From: an uncultured Desulfovibrio sp.
GTDB lineage: Bacteria > Desulfobacterota > Desulfovibrionia > Desulfovibrionales > Desulfovibrionaceae
Direction: 5' to 3'
DNA length: 7,425 nucleotides
NCBI GenBank assembly: GCA_900555975.1
Contig: USNI01000047.1
Coordinates: 1 to 7,425 of the forward strand
Made by a program: the position numbers and the translations under genes. Shown here piece by piece: positions 5,274-7,425 of the stretch (position 1 is its first letter; every line of letters begins with the position of its first letter). Below the pieces are notes generated by a model. The model was not told the DNA's origin, made no database searches, and saw nothing but the letters and a program-made list of their open reading frames with translations.

Positions 5274-7340
5274 ATGTCCAAAGCCTTGGATAGCCAGCGA
5301 ACCTACGCCCTGATCGGTACAGGCGGCTGCGGAAAAACCTCACTGGCGGAAATGCTGCTCTTCCAGAGCGGCGTCATCAACCGTCTGGGAGCCATTGAAG
5401 AAGGCACGACCACTCTTGATTACGAACCGGAAGAAATCAAGCGCCGCGGCTCCATCCAGCCCGGATTCGCCACTTTCCTCTGGAACAAGGACCGCCACTT
5501 CCTCATGGACGTCCCCGGCGACACCAACTTTACCGGTGACCTTCCCTACCTGCTGATGGGCGTCGACGCGGCCGTCCTCGTCATCGATGCCGTCGACGGC
5601 GTGCGCCCCCTCACCCGCCGCATCTGGAACGCCGTGCGCGAAGCCGGACTGCCGTCCTTCGTGTTCATCAATAAAATGGATCGCGACCGCGCCGACTTCG
5701 ATATGGCCTTCAACGGCCTTTCCTCGGTGCTCGGCATGAAGCCCGTTACCCTGTACATGCCGGTCATGACTGACGGCGTGTTTACCGGCGTCGTGGACAT
5801 CCTCGGCGGCAAGGCCCTTATGTTCGGCGAAAACGGCGCCGTGACCGAAGCCCTCATCCCCGACGCCATCGCGGACGAAGCGGCGCTCCTGCACGACACC
5901 ACCGTCGAAAACATCGCCGAGTCCGACGAAGAGCTGATGGAGAAATACCTTGAGGAAGGTTCCCTTTCCGAAGAAGACCTCGCCTCCGGCCTGCGCAAGG
6001 GCGTGCTCAACGCCAGCCTTGTCCCGGTCGTGGTGGGCTCCTCGCTCGAAAACAAGGGCGGGCGCGAACTGCTCGACGCCATCGCCCGCCTCTTCCCCTC
6101 GCCGCTCGAACGTCCGGCCTTCCTCGACGCCGACGGCAACGAACGCGCCTCCAGCGACGAAGGCCCGGCTTGCGGCTTCGTCTTCAAGACCATTGCGGAC
6201 CCGTTCTCCGGCCAGCTCAACATGGTGCGCGTGATCTCCGGCACCATCAGCTCCGAATCGACGCTCAAGAACATGCGTACCGAGGAATCCGAACGCCTCG
6301 GCACCCTCCTCTATCTTGACGGCAAAACGCAGACGCCCTGCAAGGATGTGCTCGGCCCCGGCGCGATCATTGCGGTGGGCAAGCTGAAAAATACCCGCAC
6401 GGGCGACACGCTCAGCGACGACAAGGCCCCCTTCGCGGTCGCCATGCCGCAGCTCGCCCCGCAGCTCATTACTTTCGCCCTCGCGCCGAAGGAAAAGGGC
6501 GACGAAGACAAGGTGTACGCCGCCGTCCAGAAGCTGCTGGATGAGGACGTGACCTTGAAGCTGAGCCGCGACGAGGAATCCGGCGACATCCTGCTTTCGG
6601 GCATGGGCCAGCTCCACATCGAAACCGCCGTCGAGCGCGCCAAACGCCGCTACAAGGTGGAAATCCTGCTCAAGACGCCCAAGGTCCCCTACCGTGAAAC
6701 CGTTCGCGGCAAGGTACAGGTGCAGGGCCGCCATAAGAAGCAGAGCGGCGGACGCGGCCAGTTCGGCGACTGCTGGATCGAAATGGAAGGCTTGCCGCGC
6801 GGTTCCGGCTACGTGTTCGAAGACGCCATCGTCGGCGGCGCCATCCCGCGCAACTACATCCCCGCCATCGACAAGGGCGTTCAGGAAAGCGCGGCCCGCG
6901 GCTTCATCGCCGGCTGCCCGGTCGTGGACTTCAAGGTCCGCCTCTATGACGGCAGCTACCACACGGTCGACTCCTCGGAAATGGCCTTCAAGGTGGCCGG
7001 TTCGCTGGCCTTCAAGAAAGCCATCGAGTCCCTGAAACCCGTTCTGCTCGAACCCATCGTGCTGCTCTGCGTTTCCGTCCCGGACGAGTACATGGGCGAC
7101 GTCATCGGCGACCTCTCCTCGCGTCGCGGCAAGGTGCTCGGTTCCGACTCTCAGGTCGGCATCACGGAAATCAAGGCTCACATCCCCATGAGCGAAGTGC
7201 TACGCTACGCGCCGGATCTTCGCTCCATCACAGGCGGCCAGGGCGTCTTCACGATGGAATTCGACCACTACGAAGAAGCCCCGCAGCCCATCGTCGACAA
7301 GGTCATCGCCGAGCACCAGAAAGCGAAGGCCGAAGAATAG
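5274..7340 (+). CDS. fusA: Elongation factor G-like translational GTPase (divergent EF-G paralogue)
   Basis: The 688-residue product has the full EF-G layout: GTPase domain (about 8-275), beta-barrel domain II (about 295-385), domain III (about 395-470), domain IV (about 475-595) and domain V (about 595-680). GTPase motifs are P-loop GTGGCGKT (15-22), switch I RRGSI (57-61), switch II DVPGD (79-83), NKMD (133-136) and GSSL (255-258). Domain IV keeps SGGRGQFG (491-498), GGAIPRNYIPA (521-531) and GSYHTVDSSEMAFK (560-573), whose His563 matches the EF-G tip residue important in translocation. The protein is not canonical EF-G. The P-loop lacks the AHVDAGKT form, Ser60 stands at the invariant switch I Thr, and Asp83 replaces the catalytic switch II His of DTPGH. 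This places it with the EF-G-like/FusA2 group rather than the housekeeping factor; the symbol is therefore provisional. The gene is monocistronic in this window, with its own promoter and long leader, and its codon use is strongly C-ending, as in well-expressed GC-rich genes. Confidence 0.9.
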   Translation: MSKALDSQRTYALIGTGGCGKTSLAEMLLFQSGVINRLGAIEEGTTTLDYEPEEIKRRGSIQPGFATFLWNKDRHFLMDVPGDTNFTGDLPYLLMGVDAAVLVIDAVDGVRPLTRRIWNAVREAGLPSFVFINKMDRDRADFDMAFNGLSSVLGMKPVTLYMPVMTDGVFTGVVDILGGKALMFGENGAVTEALIPDAIADEAALLHDTTVENIAESDEELMEKYLEEGSLSEEDLASGLRKGVLNASLVPVVVGSSLENKGGRELLDAIARLFPSPLERPAFLDADGNERASSDEGPACGFVFKTIADPFSGQLNMVRVISGTISSESTLKNMRTEESERLGTLLYLDGKTQTPCKDVLGPGAIIAVGKLKNTRTGDTLSDDKAPFAVAMPQLAPQLITFALAPKEKGDEDKVYAAVQKLLDEDVTLKLSRDEESGDILLSGMGQLHIETAVERAKRRYKVEILLKTPKVPYRETVRGKVQVQGRHKKQSGGRGQFGDCWIEMEGLPRGSGYVFEDAIVGGAIPRNYIPAIDKGVQESAARGFIAGCPVVDFKVRLYDGSYHTVDSSEMAFKVAGSLAFKKAIESLKPVLLEPIVLLCVSVPDEYMGDVIGDLSSRRGKVLGSDSQVGITEIKAHIPMSEVLRYAPDLRSITGGQGVFTMEFDHYEEAPQPIVDKVIAEHQKAKAEE

Positions 7341-7349
7341 GGAATGCCT

Positions 7350-7404
7350 CCGGCGGCAAGGGGCTCTGCCCCTTGACCCCGCCGGGGGAAATGATTTCCC
7401 CCGG
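7350..7404. repeat. Overlapping GC-rich palindromes after the EF-G-like gene (REP-like)
   Basis: CCGGCGG (7350-7356) pairs with CCGCCGG (7379-7385). It encloses CAAGGGGC (7357-7364), which pairs with GCCCCTTG (7368-7375) around TCT. A second near-perfect palindrome, CCGGGGGAAAT (7382-7392) with ATTTCCCCCGG (7394-7404), overlaps the first by four bases, so the two hairpins exclude each other. No T tract follows the stems within the window, although transcription could still end here. The GGGGCTCTGCCCCTTGACCCC wording resembles dispersed intergenic repeats I have seen in GC-rich proteobacterial genomes, so it may be a multi-copy REP-type element. Confidence 0.5.
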
Positions 7405-7425
7405 ACCCCCTCAAGGTCAAAGAAG

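Noticed and set aside
5340..7181. 613-codon open frame on the minus strand opposite the EF-G-like gene
   Set aside because: It is rich in His, Val, Gly and Asp, as expected from reading C-ending codons backwards. It shows no domain and fully overlaps a conserved GTPase gene.

Overview
The window looks like core chromosome from a GC-rich, delta-proteobacterial sulfate-reducer type of organism, most likely a member of the Desulfovibrionaceae. This rests on recalled family resemblance of the S21, YqeY, MutS2 and DnaG N-terminal sequences and on the gene order; no database search was possible. There are seven complete protein genes and the first codons of an eighth. No tRNA, rRNA, CRISPR array, transposon or phage gene was seen.

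Left block (1-3406, minus strand): rpsU (ribosomal protein S21), a GatB/YqeY-domain protein gene, mutS2, then the first 35 nt of what looks like dnaG (primase), which leaves the window. This is a variant of the rpsU-dnaG-rpoD 'macromolecular synthesis' arrangement, with yqeY and mutS2 inserted between rpsU and dnaG. A plausible promoter lies before rpsU. The 255-bp gap between rpsU and yqeY is unusually structured. It holds an 11-bp perfect hairpin directly after the rpsU stop, a terminator-like hairpin with U5 nested inside a larger closing stem, and a second strong terminator ending 25 nt before the yqeY start. A near-copy of one arm of that last terminator lies about 80 nt upstream and could act as an antiterminator. 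This looks like an attenuation device separating abundant S21 synthesis from low-level MutS2/DnaG synthesis.

Middle block (3410-4903, minus strand): ksgA/rsmA (16S rRNA dimethyltransferase), a 193-bp gap, an HU-type DNA-binding protein gene, and immediately after it a 68-residue single-pass membrane protein gene with a Cys/His-rich tail. I cannot name that last protein.

Right block (4904-7425): a 370-bp divergent intergenic region has a perfect TTGACA -35 box on each strand and several hairpins. It leads to a plus-strand gene for a 688-residue EF-G-like translational GTPase. This protein keeps the EF-G domain IV signatures but has Asp where EF-G and EF-Tu carry the catalytic switch II histidine. 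The window ends in overlapping GC-rich palindromes resembling a REP-type repeat.

Functionally the genes concern ribosome assembly and translation (S21, KsgA, EF-G-like), DNA maintenance and replication (MutS2, DnaG, HU) and possibly tRNA-amidation-related chemistry (YqeY). The most interesting candidates are the rpsU-yqeY attenuator, the divergent EF-G-like protein and the HU-linked small membrane protein.
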